A stretch of DNA of 64,000 nucleotides from Sunxiuqinia sp963678245 (GTDB lineage Bacteria; Bacteroidota; Bacteroidia; Bacteroidales; Prolixibacteraceae): the NCBI GenBank assembly GCA_965140765.1, contig OZ223309.1, forward strand, positions 2,480,001 through 2,544,000, read 5' to 3'. This document shows, in pieces, positions 46,020-55,568 of the stretch. A model generated the notes under the pieces. It ran no database searches, was not told where the DNA came from, and saw only the letters and a list, made by a program, of their open reading frames with translations. The translations under genes were made by a program, and so were the position numbers. Each line of letters begins with the position of its first letter. The first letter of the stretch is position 1.

Positions 46020-47015
46020 CTAGTAAATGATTATTTCATCAAGTTCATAAGGCTTATTGTTTATTTGATATTGAATATTTGTTGTTAGTTTTAACATTTT
46101 TAAAACATAACCTACCGTTGTCGTTTTATCAATAGCGCCTGAATAACGGAAATCTTTCAATTGTTTATCCTCAAACCGGAACTTCACATCATACCAGTTT
46201 TCGAGTTCAAGACAAATATCTTCCAAACGTTTATCCCTAAAAGCAAATTTCCCATCAATCCATGCTGAAATAAGTTCAACATCAACATTCTTAATATTGA
46301 GGCTTTTATCGCTTCTCATATAGGTTGCGTTCTCCCCAGGTTTCAGTCTTGTGATTGTCGCATTATTACTTTTCAGAATATCCACAGCTCCTTCCATCAA
46401 AGTAGTTTCTATAAAGTCATCATCAGGATAAGCCTTTACATTAAATGAAGTTCCGATATCCTTTATTTTCAAATCACCTACATTCACTAATAATCCGTGC
46501 TTATCAGAGTTCCTAACTTCAAAGTAAGCTTCTCCTTTAAGTTCGATGTTTCTCGTTCCCTCTTGATCTTCTGATAAGACGATTTCAGTTTCTGAATTTA
46601 GCCACACAACGGTTCCATCATCCAACTCAAAATGAGCCATACTTCCTTTTTCTGCGCTAAACTTTTGAACCAAATGATTACTTGCTTGATCTGAATTTAA
46701 TAACAGGTAAGAGGAAAGACTACCTAATCCGATTAAAAGAATAGCAATAGCAGCATAGCGCAACAAACTAAAGAGTTTTTGCGAAGGTTTGTTATCTTGT
46801 ACTTGATGAACAGCTTTTGACCAAAATTCATCAAACTCCTGGTCAACCGTTTGCTCTGAAATTTTATTGTTTGCAGAAGTTATAACCCATAGTTCTTTGG
46901 TTTTCAGAAATAACTCCCGCTCATTCTCATCTTCGGCAAGTAAACGGTAGTAAGTTTCTTTCTCTGCTTCAGATGCTTGACCCATAAGTATTTTTGAGAT
47001 AAAATCCTTGTCCAT
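46020..47015 (-). CDS. FecR-type anti-sigma factor
   Basis: From ATG 47015 (MDKDFISKIL) the product is 331 residues. The N-terminal helical part (about 1-75) would bind the sigma factor. One membrane helix follows (about 84-106, LRYAAIAILLIGLGSLSSYLLL). The periplasmic FecR domain (about 120-215) has AEKGSMAHFELDDGTVVWLNSETEI and FNVKAYPDDDFIETTLMEGAV, and the C-terminal DUF4974/STN-like part (about 250-325) has ISAWIDGKFAFRDKRLEDICLELE. A start at 47042 would only add nine residues. FecR relays the signal from the SusC STN domain to the sigma factor encoded 36 bp (start to stop 63 bp) upstream. Confidence 0.93.
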   Translation of the reverse strand: MDKDFISKILMGQASEAEKETYYRLLAEDENERELFLKTKELWVITSANNKISEQTVDQEFDEFWSKAVHQVQDNKPSQKLFSLLRYAAIAILLIGLGSLSSYLLLNSDQASNHLVQKFSAEKGSMAHFELDDGTVVWLNSETEIVLSEDQEGTRNIELKGEAYFEVRNSDKHGLLVNVGDLKIKDIGTSFNVKAYPDDDFIETTLMEGAVDILKSNNATITRLKPGENATYMRSDKSLNIKNVDVELISAWIDGKFAFRDKRLEDICLELENWYDVKFRFEDKQLKDFRYSGAIDKTTTVGYVLKMLKLTTNIQYQINNKPYELDEIIIY

Positions 47016-47078
47016 TATTGTGATTCGTTTATTACTAAACAATTCAATAACAGTAACCCCTAACCGATTTTTGATATT

Positions 47079-47660
47079 TTATTGAAAAAGAACTGAGATT
47101 AATAATGGGAGATAATCTTTTAGGGCGACTCTCAGACTTTTAAGCGCTTTTGTCATATGAGCTTCAACTGTCTTCTCTGAAATATTTAGTTTTTCAGCAA
47201 TCTCTGTATTTTTGAAGCCCTCATAACGACTCATGCAAAACACCTTGCGGCAGTGCTCTGGTAAATTACTTACAGCCTCCTCAATTTTATCCTTCAACTC
47301 TTCAACCTCCATATAGTCAAAAGACGTGCGAGATAATGATTCATACAGCAACTCCAATTCCCTTTGTTTGATGTTGTTGTTATGATTATTGACGATCTGC
47401 TTCCGTTTAATCTGATTCAGGCAACCATTTTTGACCAACGTATACAGGTAATTCTTCAAGTTGGAATTATCCTTAAGCTGACCTTTTATTTCCCAAAGCT
47501 TTAAAAAGGCATTCTGTACAATTTCCTTTGCATCATCGGCATCATCAAGGTACTGATAAGCTAAATTAAACAACATCGAATAATATTGGTGATAAAGATG
47601 CCGGTAGGTCTCTTTGACACCATTACGTAAATTTACTATTTCGAGATTCACACCTGACAT
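47079..47660 (-). CDS. ECF-type RNA polymerase sigma factor (FecI-like)
   Basis: A 193-residue sigma-70-family protein. Region 2 (about 20-90) has HLYHQYYSMLFNLAYQYLDDADDAKEIVQNAFLKLWE. Region 4 (about 125-185) has LPEHCRKVFCMSRYEGFKNTEIAEKLNISEKTVEAHMTKALKSLR with its helix-turn-helix. It is paired with the FecR-type protein and SusC/SusD downstream and should activate their transcription when the receptor is loaded. Its own promoter is not clear. Confidence 0.95.
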   Translation of the reverse strand: MSGVNLEIVNLRNGVKETYRHLYHQYYSMLFNLAYQYLDDADDAKEIVQNAFLKLWEIKGQLKDNSNLKNYLYTLVKNGCLNQIKRKQIVNNHNNNIKQRELELLYESLSRTSFDYMEVEELKDKIEEAVSNLPEHCRKVFCMSRYEGFKNTEIAEKLNISEKTVEAHMTKALKSLRVALKDYLPLLISVLFQ

Positions 47661-47766
47661 TAGCCTTTATTGAATATTACAATACGAATCTATTCAAATA
47701 GGAACCAGCTGATTAATAAACAACCATCAGTCGATCAACTCCAGAAGCTCCTTTTCGGATAGCGGA

Positions 47767-49809
47767 TCATCGTGCCAACTGAAGCCAAACGCTCATATCG
47801 CACTTACCTCGATTATCCCAGGCATAATAAGGAATGAGCTTGATTGGTACATTACGTAGGTCCTTTCCTGATATTTTCCGATATAACTTGTCCTGATCCC
47901 AACCTGCTTCACGCACCAATTCAGCTTCTCCGTTAAGTGCTACTAGTTGGCTATTGGCAATTTCAGTTTTTTCGGGGGTGAACGTTTGTTTCGGAGAAAT
48001 GGCGACTTGAAACAGATCAACACCTTCGGGTAAATCAACCGATTCAAGACAATAAACTACGGGTCCTCTTTGCACTGCAACCTGATTTCTGGTTTCTTCA
48101 ACCAACGGATTAGCCTCGATAAAATTAACAGACATAGCCAATTTAATTTGAATGACATCTCCCTTTTTCCAAGTTCTTGCTATTTCCTGATAGGTTCCTG
48201 AAATAGCGTCGGTATCAATACGAGTTCCATTTATTACGATTTCGGACTGATCGCACCACGAGGGTATGCGAATATGAAATGGCAAATCTCCTTTTGGAGC
48301 TTTAGTAATTTTCAAGGTAACATCGCCACTCCATGGATAGTCGGTAATTTGCTCCAGCTCTAACTTCGAGCCATCTTTCAATTCTGTTTTCAAATGGTTG
48401 CCGGCATAAAAATTAAACCAAAGTCCATCGTCAGACATGCTATACAGGTAATTGTGAATTTCTGCAACTGTACGAATCGTATTCGGCGGACAACAATTGC
48501 AATATCCGATGTATTCTTCTCTATTCTTTGACCAGCGAAGTTCAAAAGGTAAATCGCTTGAAACTGCCAGCGGATTGGTGTAGAAATAACGTTCACCATC
48601 CAAGCTAACACCGGCTAATAGACTATTGTACATCACTTGCTCCATAATATCAGCATACTCAGCCTGTCCGGTGGCCAAAAGCATTCGCCAGTTCCAAAGC
48701 AGATTTCCAATATTAGCGCATGATTCGTTATGTGCCGAAAAGTTAGGCAGCTCATAGTCTTGCCCATAGGCTTGATGCACCTGTTGAATTGAAGGTTGAT
48801 CGTAGGTTGTGCCGTTTGGAGAAACGCCATCATACAGAGCCCCGCAGGCTCCTGTAATGTATAGCTTAGTTTCTACCAAATCATGCCAAATAGCATCAAG
48901 CGCAGTCATTAACGACTTATCACCGGTTTCAGCATAAACATCGGCAACACCAGCGTATAAATAATTTGCACGTACTGCATGCCCAATTGCTTTTGTCTGC
49001 TGACGAAATGGAATACGATCCTGATTATGATCGTGTCCGTCTTCAACCATGGCACGAATATCGATTAAGCCTTGAGCGAGCTCCAAATATTTTGGATCAC
49101 CCGTTGTTCGGTACATTTCAGTTACACCCATATAGTGCGAAGGACAAATGGCATTCAACGCCAACTCTTTCTTATTTCGTTGATAAAAATCATACAAGAA
49201 ATCGGTGGCCTTAATGGCTATATCCAGCAAATTTCGCTTTCCGGTTAATCGATAATGAATGCATCCAGCAGTCATCAAATGGCCCATATTGTAGGTCTCA
49301 AAATCAAGTCGCTCTGCAAACTCATTCTTTTGGCCTTCGTTTCCTAACTGCTCAATCACAACAGGTGTGTGGATATAGCCGTCTTCGCGCTGAGTTTTTC
49401 CAATAATATCAATGATCGAGTCAATCTCCTGTTCCAGTTCTGCTTCCTGATTCATGGAATAAACCACAATCAAAGCTTCCAGTATTTTATAAAAATCACC
49501 ATCATGAAACGGAGGACCAACATGTTCTCCCTCTTTCAAGCCGGCTGCAATCTCAAAATTGGCGAAGCTGTGGCTAATCGAGTCATTCATATACATGCCC
49601 ATCATGTGCGGAACCATACTTTGTTCGCAAACACGAAAACGCTCAGCCCAAAATCCATCCGTCCAATTTACATCGGTTAAATTAACCGGAGTAAGCTTTG
49701 CATGTGGGCTTTTTGATGTATTGACCAAACTCTTTTCCTGAGCTGATAATTGAAAAACGAACAAGATCATCAGGCTCAAAAAACCGCTTCTCCTCATTAT
49801 TTTATTCAT
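47767..49809 (-). CDS. GH127-family hydrolase (beta-L-arabinofuranosidase type)
   Basis: From ATG 49809 the product is 680 residues with a signal peptide (cut near QLSAQ). The (alpha/alpha)6 domain and the zinc/cysteine centre are visible: HNESCAN (Glu362, Cys364) and YCNCCPPN (Cys439, Cys440), matching Glu338, Cys340, Cys417 and Cys418 of HypBA1. The Glu expected 16 residues before the HNESC Glu (HypBA1 Glu322) is not obvious: the stretch reads VHQAYGQDYELPN. GH127 includes beta-L-arabinofuranosidases and the aceric-acid hydrolase acting on rhamnogalacturonan II. The longer ATG at 49833 would overlap the GH78 gene. It follows GH78 by 11 nt. Confidence 0.88.
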   Translation of the reverse strand: MNKIMRRSGFLSLMILFVFQLSAQEKSLVNTSKSPHAKLTPVNLTDVNWTDGFWAERFRVCEQSMVPHMMGMYMNDSISHSFANFEIAAGLKEGEHVGPPFHDGDFYKILEALIVVYSMNQEAELEQEIDSIIDIIGKTQREDGYIHTPVVIEQLGNEGQKNEFAERLDFETYNMGHLMTAGCIHYRLTGKRNLLDIAIKATDFLYDFYQRNKKELALNAICPSHYMGVTEMYRTTGDPKYLELAQGLIDIRAMVEDGHDHNQDRIPFRQQTKAIGHAVRANYLYAGVADVYAETGDKSLMTALDAIWHDLVETKLYITGACGALYDGVSPNGTTYDQPSIQQVHQAYGQDYELPNFSAHNESCANIGNLLWNWRMLLATGQAEYADIMEQVMYNSLLAGVSLDGERYFYTNPLAVSSDLPFELRWSKNREEYIGYCNCCPPNTIRTVAEIHNYLYSMSDDGLWFNFYAGNHLKTELKDGSKLELEQITDYPWSGDVTLKITKAPKGDLPFHIRIPSWCDQSEIVINGTRIDTDAISGTYQEIARTWKKGDVIQIKLAMSVNFIEANPLVEETRNQVAVQRGPVVYCLESVDLPEGVDLFQVAISPKQTFTPEKTEIANSQLVALNGEAELVREAGWDQDKLYRKISGKDLRNVPIKLIPYYAWDNRGKCDMSVWLQLAR

Positions 49810-49820
49810 CCCATTTCCTT

Positions 49821-52529
49821 TTATTTTGAACATTCAAATTTATAGTCTCCAGAACCAATTTCCAGTAGCAGTCTCCCATCTTCAAATCCCATTATATCAA
49901 CCTCTTGAATTTGATCGACCGGAATTCCACCTTCTTTAAATTTTGAAAAATCACTTCCGGGTATTTCAATTAATGCTTTCGTATTAGCTGGCACTTTCAC
50001 GTTCAATTTAAACGTGTCGTCGTCTTGCTCCCAATGGCTGAGAATTTCGCCATACATAGAATGATAGTTCACCTTAGCAAAGGTCAATTCTTCGGTTGGA
50101 TAAGGTTTTATTTTAAATTGCTTGTATGCCGGAACACTTGTGTCCAATTTCAGACCTGCCACCGACGAATAAAGCCACTCTCCCACTGCACCGTAGGCGT
50201 AATGGTTGAACGAATTCATGCCAACATCCTGAAAACTCCCATCGGGCTTAATGCCATCCCAACGTTCCCAAATAGTTGTAGCACCTTTTGTAACCGCATA
50301 CAACCAAGAAGGATAACGCTTATTAAACAGCAACTTGTACGCGATTTCAGGATAGCCGGAATCGGTCAATGCCTGACAAAGCATTGGTGTTCCTAAAAAT
50401 CCAGTTGTTAAATGTCCAAAATGATTGACATCATCCATCAGACGCTTAGCAGCTTTCGCCACTAAATTATCAGGGATCAATCCAAATGACAAGGCCAAAA
50501 CATAAGCAGCTTGCGTGTTCGAAGTCAATCGGCCGGTTTGAGTAATAAACTCAGTTTGAAAAGCTACTTTTATCTTTGGACGTAATGCTGCATAACGATC
50601 CGCATCTGCTGCCTTTCCCAGAATTGTCGCAATTTGTTGCATTAATCCGGTTGTGTAATAAAAGTAGGCTGTAGCCACTAAATCTTTATCGGTGTGCGCG
50701 CCTGCATAACCATAATCAGGCGCATTATAGTAGTACGAATAGTATTCGGCAAAAGACAACCAATCGCCAAAATGAAATACTGTATCATACAAATAGCGGT
50801 CACCCGACTCTTTGATCATGTATTCTTCCCAACCCTTCATGGATTCGTATTGCTCTTCCAAAATTCGTTGATCACCATAAACCTGATAAACGGTCCATGG
50901 AATAATCACAGCCGCATCAGCCCAGCCAGTTGCGCCAAATCCGTCGGACCAGCCGGTACCTCCGCCATCTTCAATCACATTTGGAACAACCCATGGTACA
51001 CTGCCATCTTCGCGTTGATCCGCAATATAGTCCTTCATCCATTTGGTGTAAAAACTTGCGGCATCGCGGTTAAAGCAAGCAGTTGGCGCAAAAATCTGCG
51101 CATCACCTGTCCAGCCCAGGCGTTCGTCACGTTGCGGACAATCAGTTGGAACATCCAGGAAGTTTCCTCGAAGTCCCCAATCAATATTTTTTTGTAGTCG
51201 ATTTACCAGCGGATCGGAGCATTCAAACTCACCAGCCAGCGGCATATCCGAATGAACAACACGTCCTTCAATATCATCCAATGAAATATCTCCAGAATAA
51301 TCGCTCACCCGCACAAAGCGGAATCCGTGAAAAGTAAAACGAGGCTCGAATTCTTCAACACCATCGCCTCTGAAGATGTAGGTATCTTCAGCCTTTGCTG
51401 CTCGCAGGTTATCGGTATAGAAATTGCCTTCCGGATCCAACACTTCTGCATGGTGCAGCGTAATTTGATCTCCCGCATTTCCTTTCAACCGGAAACGCAC
51501 CCAGCCAACTATATTTTGACCTAAATCAAAAACCAGCTCACCTTTAGGTGTAATGATCTTTTCAATCGGCTTGATGGTTTCGGTGATACGAACCGGAACA
51601 CCTTCAGAAGAAACAAGATTTGCAACTCCATATTCTTTAATAGTGACTCCGAACCAGTTTTGATCATCAAAGTCAGGCTTGTTCCATGCTTCACTTCCCA
51701 GACGGGCATCGTAAGTTTCACCATGGTAGATATCCGATTTTAGAATTGCCCCAGTGTTCGATTTCCAACTATCGTCGGTTACAATCATTTCATGGCTTCC
51801 ATCTTCGTAATCAATTCGAATTTGGCAAAGCAAAGCCAGCTTTTCGCCGTACAAATTTTTGTTTCCCTGCCATACCAAATAGCCCCGATACCAACCGTCT
51901 CCCAAGACAAAGCCAATGGCATTCTTGCCGGAAATCAGTTGCTCGGTAACATCGTAAGTTTGGTATTGCAACCGCTGTTCGTAACTGGTCCAACCGGGTG
52001 TAAACAAATCCTCGCTTACTTTCTCACCATTCAACGACAATTCGTACAATCCGTGACAAGTCAGGTAGGCAGCTGCCTTCTTAATATTTTTTTTAAGGTG
52101 AAATTCTTTTCGCAAATAAGGTGAAGGTGTCGAATCCGAGGGATCTTCCTTGTAGGCAGGTTCTATCCATTGAGCTTTCCAATCATCATCATTGAACAGT
52201 CCCATTTCCCAAAATGCCGAAGCACTCCATTCTGATTCTTCCTTGTAATTGTTCCAAACTTTAACGGTCCAGTAAACCCGCTGACCCGACTGAAGCTCCC
52301 GTCCACCATATTCAACATGAATAGACTGATCTGAGTCAATTCTTCCCGAATTCCAAATCAACTTACTTTCATTCTGAAGATCAAGCTTTGAAGTTGCACA
52401 TTTCACCTGATAAGCATTCTGAGAAACATTTCTTTTCTCATCAACTATTTCCCAGCTTAACCGAGGGCTACATGCTTTCAAGCCAACAGGATTGCTTTTA
52501 TATTCCGTCTTTAGGTTCGTTACTTTCAA
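49821..52529 (-). CDS. GH78 alpha-L-rhamnosidase, no signal peptide
   Basis: A 902-residue GH78 enzyme. N-terminal beta domains (VGLKACSPRLSWEI, FTPGWTSYEQRLQYQTYDVT) precede the helical barrel with VPTDCPQRDERLGWTGDAQIFAPTACFN (acid Glu469) and GATTIWERWDG (second Glu). The C-terminal beta domain starts at NSFNHYAYGAVGEWLYSSVAGL. The start appears to be TTG at 52529; no in-frame ATG lies before the upstream TAA at 52542-52544, and no signal sequence is encoded. It would therefore be cytoplasmic, unlike most glycosidases here, or its true N terminus is lost. It lies 21 nt after the small membrane protein gene. Confidence 0.88.
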   Translation of the reverse strand: MKVTNLKTEYKSNPVGLKACSPRLSWEIVDEKRNVSQNAYQVKCATSKLDLQNESKLIWNSGRIDSDQSIHVEYGGRELQSGQRVYWTVKVWNNYKEESEWSASAFWEMGLFNDDDWKAQWIEPAYKEDPSDSTPSPYLRKEFHLKKNIKKAAAYLTCHGLYELSLNGEKVSEDLFTPGWTSYEQRLQYQTYDVTEQLISGKNAIGFVLGDGWYRGYLVWQGNKNLYGEKLALLCQIRIDYEDGSHEMIVTDDSWKSNTGAILKSDIYHGETYDARLGSEAWNKPDFDDQNWFGVTIKEYGVANLVSSEGVPVRITETIKPIEKIITPKGELVFDLGQNIVGWVRFRLKGNAGDQITLHHAEVLDPEGNFYTDNLRAAKAEDTYIFRGDGVEEFEPRFTFHGFRFVRVSDYSGDISLDDIEGRVVHSDMPLAGEFECSDPLVNRLQKNIDWGLRGNFLDVPTDCPQRDERLGWTGDAQIFAPTACFNRDAASFYTKWMKDYIADQREDGSVPWVVPNVIEDGGGTGWSDGFGATGWADAAVIIPWTVYQVYGDQRILEEQYESMKGWEEYMIKESGDRYLYDTVFHFGDWLSFAEYYSYYYNAPDYGYAGAHTDKDLVATAYFYYTTGLMQQIATILGKAADADRYAALRPKIKVAFQTEFITQTGRLTSNTQAAYVLALSFGLIPDNLVAKAAKRLMDDVNHFGHLTTGFLGTPMLCQALTDSGYPEIAYKLLFNKRYPSWLYAVTKGATTIWERWDGIKPDGSFQDVGMNSFNHYAYGAVGEWLYSSVAGLKLDTSVPAYKQFKIKPYPTEELTFAKVNYHSMYGEILSHWEQDDDTFKLNVKVPANTKALIEIPGSDFSKFKEGGIPVDQIQEVDIMGFEDGRLLLEIGSGDYKFECSK

Positions 52530-52550
52530 ATCAACAACGTTTTATTATTT

Positions 52551-52742
52551 CTATTCTTTTTCTTCATCATCCAGTGATTTGGTTTTCATCCAAAAAGGAG
52601 AGGTTCCAAACCATAAAAACATACCGGCTAACATTAAATGAAAATGCATCTCAATATCGATAACCTGTTTAAACACTAAAATGGAAGGAACGATGGTCAA
52701 CATCAATCCGATAAGCGATATGACAATCAATATTTTTCTCAT
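52551..52742 (-). CDS. Small two-helix membrane protein beside the NCS1 transporter
   Basis: A 63-residue product with two hydrophobic helices (about 3-24 and 32-52) and a charged end (SLDDEEKE). It overlaps the NCS1 gene by ATGA, so translation is coupled. Its conserved-looking position suggests a small accessory subunit of the transporter, but no family is recognised. Confidence 0.7.
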   Translation of the reverse strand: MRKILIVISLIGLMLTIVPSILVFKQVIDIEMHFHLMLAGMFLWFGTSPFWMKTKSLDDEEKE

Positions 52743-54250
52743 GACAAACCTCCTTCTTTTATTAATTGAACGTTCTTTTTCTGGTTTTGCTGAATGTAAC
52801 TAAATCCCAAATACATCAACATCGCCAAAATGTATTCGGGAGCAATCAGGTAAGTTAAATCCATTTTAATGGCATCTATCCACCCCGGCAAATTAGCCCC
52901 AATCATACGTTCCAGCCATGGTAAATGGTCCTTTCCGTAAATTACAAAACAGATAAAGAACGATCCAAACCAAGCAATGGCAGCTGGCCAGCTGAACAGT
53001 TTTCGCGACTTCTCAGTAAAGCTGCTGATCAAACCGAACTTAGGAAACAACCATACGTCGACAACAACAAAAGCTCCAAGAGGTACAAAAAACAGGGCAT
53101 TGTAGGCAACAATCCGGTCAAGATTAGCATTGATCGCCGGAATACAAGCTGTAATAATCATAAATACACCGGCAGCGAAAGTTACTTTCCAGCGTTTCCA
53201 GTTTGGAGTGGCTACCTGAATAGCCAATCCTGCACGGTACAGCCCGGGGTTCGCAGTTGTCCATCCAGCAATCACTACACTGATGGCTCCTGCTATACCT
53301 GCTCCGTAAAGGGCAATATTTCCGGGCTGTGGATTAACAAAGCCATCAGCAAGGAATGCAGCACATATGATTCCTGAAGCAATCCATGCTCCAAAATGGC
53401 CGATAAACATCCCAACAGCAGAGGCAAATCCCTGCTTCCAACTTTTAGCATATCGAAAAATAGTTACATCCGACATTCCTAAATGTTGTGGTGCGTTGCA
53501 CAACCAAGCAAATCCGGCAACATGCCAAAAGGTATATTTTGAGTTTCCTCCAATTGGCACTCCTGTAAAGATTTTGTTACTGGCCACATCCCAGAAATCA
53601 CTAAAATTAGTTGCTCCAAGTTTGCCCAGCACAGCCAGTGCCGCAGCAAAGAAAACAAGAATCATCCAGGGAGCACATATTTTTGAGAAAGTAGCAATCT
53701 TTTCAAATCCCAAAACGGCAAGCGCAGCAATAACGGTTCCTACAATTAACGCGATTAACATCCATGGAACAGTAGGAATTACATCTCCGGCAACGTAGTT
53801 CGGATTTGGAATTCCAAATGGAATGGAAATAGCAGTCACTGCAACTGTTACCATTGCTCCTGCTAAAAGACACAATATAAAAGCATAAAAAACACTATAC
53901 GCAATTGTCAAGTATGGACCAACAATCTTTTTCAATTGCCAATAGATTGTCAAACGGGTTTTAACAGCAATAGGAGCTGTGATTAATGCCCAACTTAAAA
54001 CGGCCAGAATATTACCAACCAGCAACCCCAGGAAAAAATCTTTAGCCGACACGCCATGCATTACCATCAAAGGGCCTAGCACAAATTCAGTTCCGGCAAC
54101 ATGCTCGCCTGCAAACATTGCGATGAAAGTTTTCCACCCATGAAGTTTCTTTTCAGATACTGGCTCCCTATCATATTCATACAACGCATCAAGCCGATCT
54201 ATAAGAGTTGAATCTGCGCCTTCAACTGAAGGCTGAGGATTAGTCTGCAT
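52739..54250 (-). CDS. NCS1-family (cytosine/purine permease-like) transporter
   Basis: A 503-residue inner-membrane protein with about 12 helices. The N-terminal cytoplasmic tail (to about 40) leads to HGWKTFIAMFAGEHVAGTEFVLGPLMV, and helix 6 region WHVAGFAWLCNAPQHLGMSDVTIFRYA fits the NCS1/CodB-like group. Classic members import nucleobases, hydantoins or related cations; a distinct branch occurs in glycan loci with unknown substrate. Here it is followed by a coupled small membrane protein and a cytoplasm-type GH78, so it might import a rhamnose-containing product. Confidence 0.8.
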   Translation of the reverse strand: MQTNPQPSVEGADSTLIDRLDALYEYDREPVSEKKLHGWKTFIAMFAGEHVAGTEFVLGPLMVMHGVSAKDFFLGLLVGNILAVLSWALITAPIAVKTRLTIYWQLKKIVGPYLTIAYSVFYAFILCLLAGAMVTVAVTAISIPFGIPNPNYVAGDVIPTVPWMLIALIVGTVIAALAVLGFEKIATFSKICAPWMILVFFAAALAVLGKLGATNFSDFWDVASNKIFTGVPIGGNSKYTFWHVAGFAWLCNAPQHLGMSDVTIFRYAKSWKQGFASAVGMFIGHFGAWIASGIICAAFLADGFVNPQPGNIALYGAGIAGAISVVIAGWTTANPGLYRAGLAIQVATPNWKRWKVTFAAGVFMIITACIPAINANLDRIVAYNALFFVPLGAFVVVDVWLFPKFGLISSFTEKSRKLFSWPAAIAWFGSFFICFVIYGKDHLPWLERMIGANLPGWIDAIKMDLTYLIAPEYILAMLMYLGFSYIQQNQKKNVQLIKEGGLS

Positions 54251-54489
54251 AATTCATTCAATATTAGTTAGGTTTATTTTCTATTTTTATTCTTACCTAT
54301 TCCGATTTGCGAAAAACAACTGCCAAAATACACAAAAAATAGTAAACCGCTCAACTTTACCTTTCGTTTTTTTTCTTTTATTTTCGTTTTAAGTGATATA
54401 CTGAACTATAACTTTACATTTAGAAAAAGAATGAAAAAATCATTCATCTAACTAGTAATCAAAGAATATTATCTAAAACCTTAGGATCG
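54251..54489. other. AT-rich spacer between RhaT and the NCS1 gene
   Basis: Contains no gene. A weak hairpin GAATGA/TCATTC (54429-54445) lies downstream of rhaT on the minus strand with T-rich flanks. There may be a separate promoter for the NCS1-GH78-GH127 group, but no exact TAnnTTTG box is seen. Confidence 0.45.
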
Positions 54490-55536
54490 TTACCCCTGCA
54501 TGCTTCCATAAGCAATCACACAAAAAGAAGAAACTAAAACCAAAAGAGCGATCACCAACAAAATATAGGTGTTGCGATTTACGTTTTTCCATTCCTTCAT
54601 AATTACACCAATAATATAACTAAAGAAGATGAGCATAGACATGTGAAGCACCCAACTGGCAAATTGAAATTTTCCCATATTCACATGTCCCAGTCCGTAA
54701 AAGAAAAATTGCAAAAACCACAGAAATCCGGCCAAAGCCGACCACAATATATTTTTCGTAATAACGCTACTTTTCAGTCCGCTTTTAGTTGTAAATTCTT
54801 TTAAGGTTTTTTTTCACACACCCAACACGATAAACCAAATTACATTCACCACCCAGCATCCGGCTGTTGAAACAATTAATTTGGCATTTCCCTCGAAATG
54901 ACCAGCTCTGTGTTCCGCAGCCATATCGGCAATGGGTTGTCCAAACTCCAGTGAAATATTAAATACACCCGAAAGAACTCCGGCAATTATTGTTAAAACC
55001 AAACCAATCAACATATTGGATCTTTTCAATCCTCCTTGCACCATAGTCATTTCGTGTTCTCTTCGAAAACCGGCCCAGCCACATCCGGCTACCCCCAATA
55101 TCGAAACAATCATCCCAACCAGAACAACCATACCACCAGGAGCTGTGAAGTATTCGACTAATCCGCCAAAGATCATCAAAGGCAAAATAGTTCCCACGAT
55201 AGCAGAAATACCGATAGCCAGCGTATAAGTTAATGAATAGCCAATATACTGTATAGAAACACCAAACGACATACTGCCAAAACCATACGCAGAACCCAAA
55301 AGAAAAGCAGCCCAAATTGGCTTTGAGGGAGCGTGCTTTAAAATGAAGAAGAAATCAGGAACCGTAATTACACCAATAAGTATGGGCATTAAAATCCAGG
55401 CAAACAAGCCTTGTACTAGCCAGAAAGTTCCCCAAGACCAATTTTTTGTTTTCTGAAAAGGAACATAGCATGATGAGGCAGACACGCCTCCGATGGCGTG
55501 CAGCATTGGTCCGATTATCGGGCTAGTTGGTACCAT
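54490..55536 (-). pseudogene. rhaT: L-rhamnose/H+ symporter RhaT with an in-frame TGA
   Basis: Reading through one TGA (54814-54816) gives 348 codons, the normal RhaT length. The first part starts MVPTSPIIGPMLHAIGGVSASSCYVPFQKTKNWSWGTFW (RhaT-like N terminus) and stops after 240 residues at VIWFIVLGV*. The same frame continues with KKTLKEFTTKSGLKSSVITKNILWSALAGFLWFLQFFFYGLG to 54490 and contains the last four helices. No frameshift is needed; the single stop sits beside an eight-A run. It may be a point nonsense mutation or a base error. The gene lies 32 nt after rhaM in the rhamnosidase operon, where import of L-rhamnose fits. Confidence 0.82.
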
Positions 55537-55568
55537 AGTTTAAGTTCTTTAGTCTGTTAGTTGTTTAT

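Noticed and set aside
47661..47766. Short coding-like tail (SWHDDPLSEKELLELID) in another frame just after the GH127 stop
   Set aside because: Only about 20-25 residues before an upstream stop in that frame; cannot be told from chance or a frameshifted end.
2093..54816. Two TGA stops inside otherwise readable genes (integrase, rhaT) as a sign of UGA recoding
   Set aside because: Other Trp codons in the window are TGG, genes end normally at TGA, and the integrase also has frameshifts; decay or error explains both.
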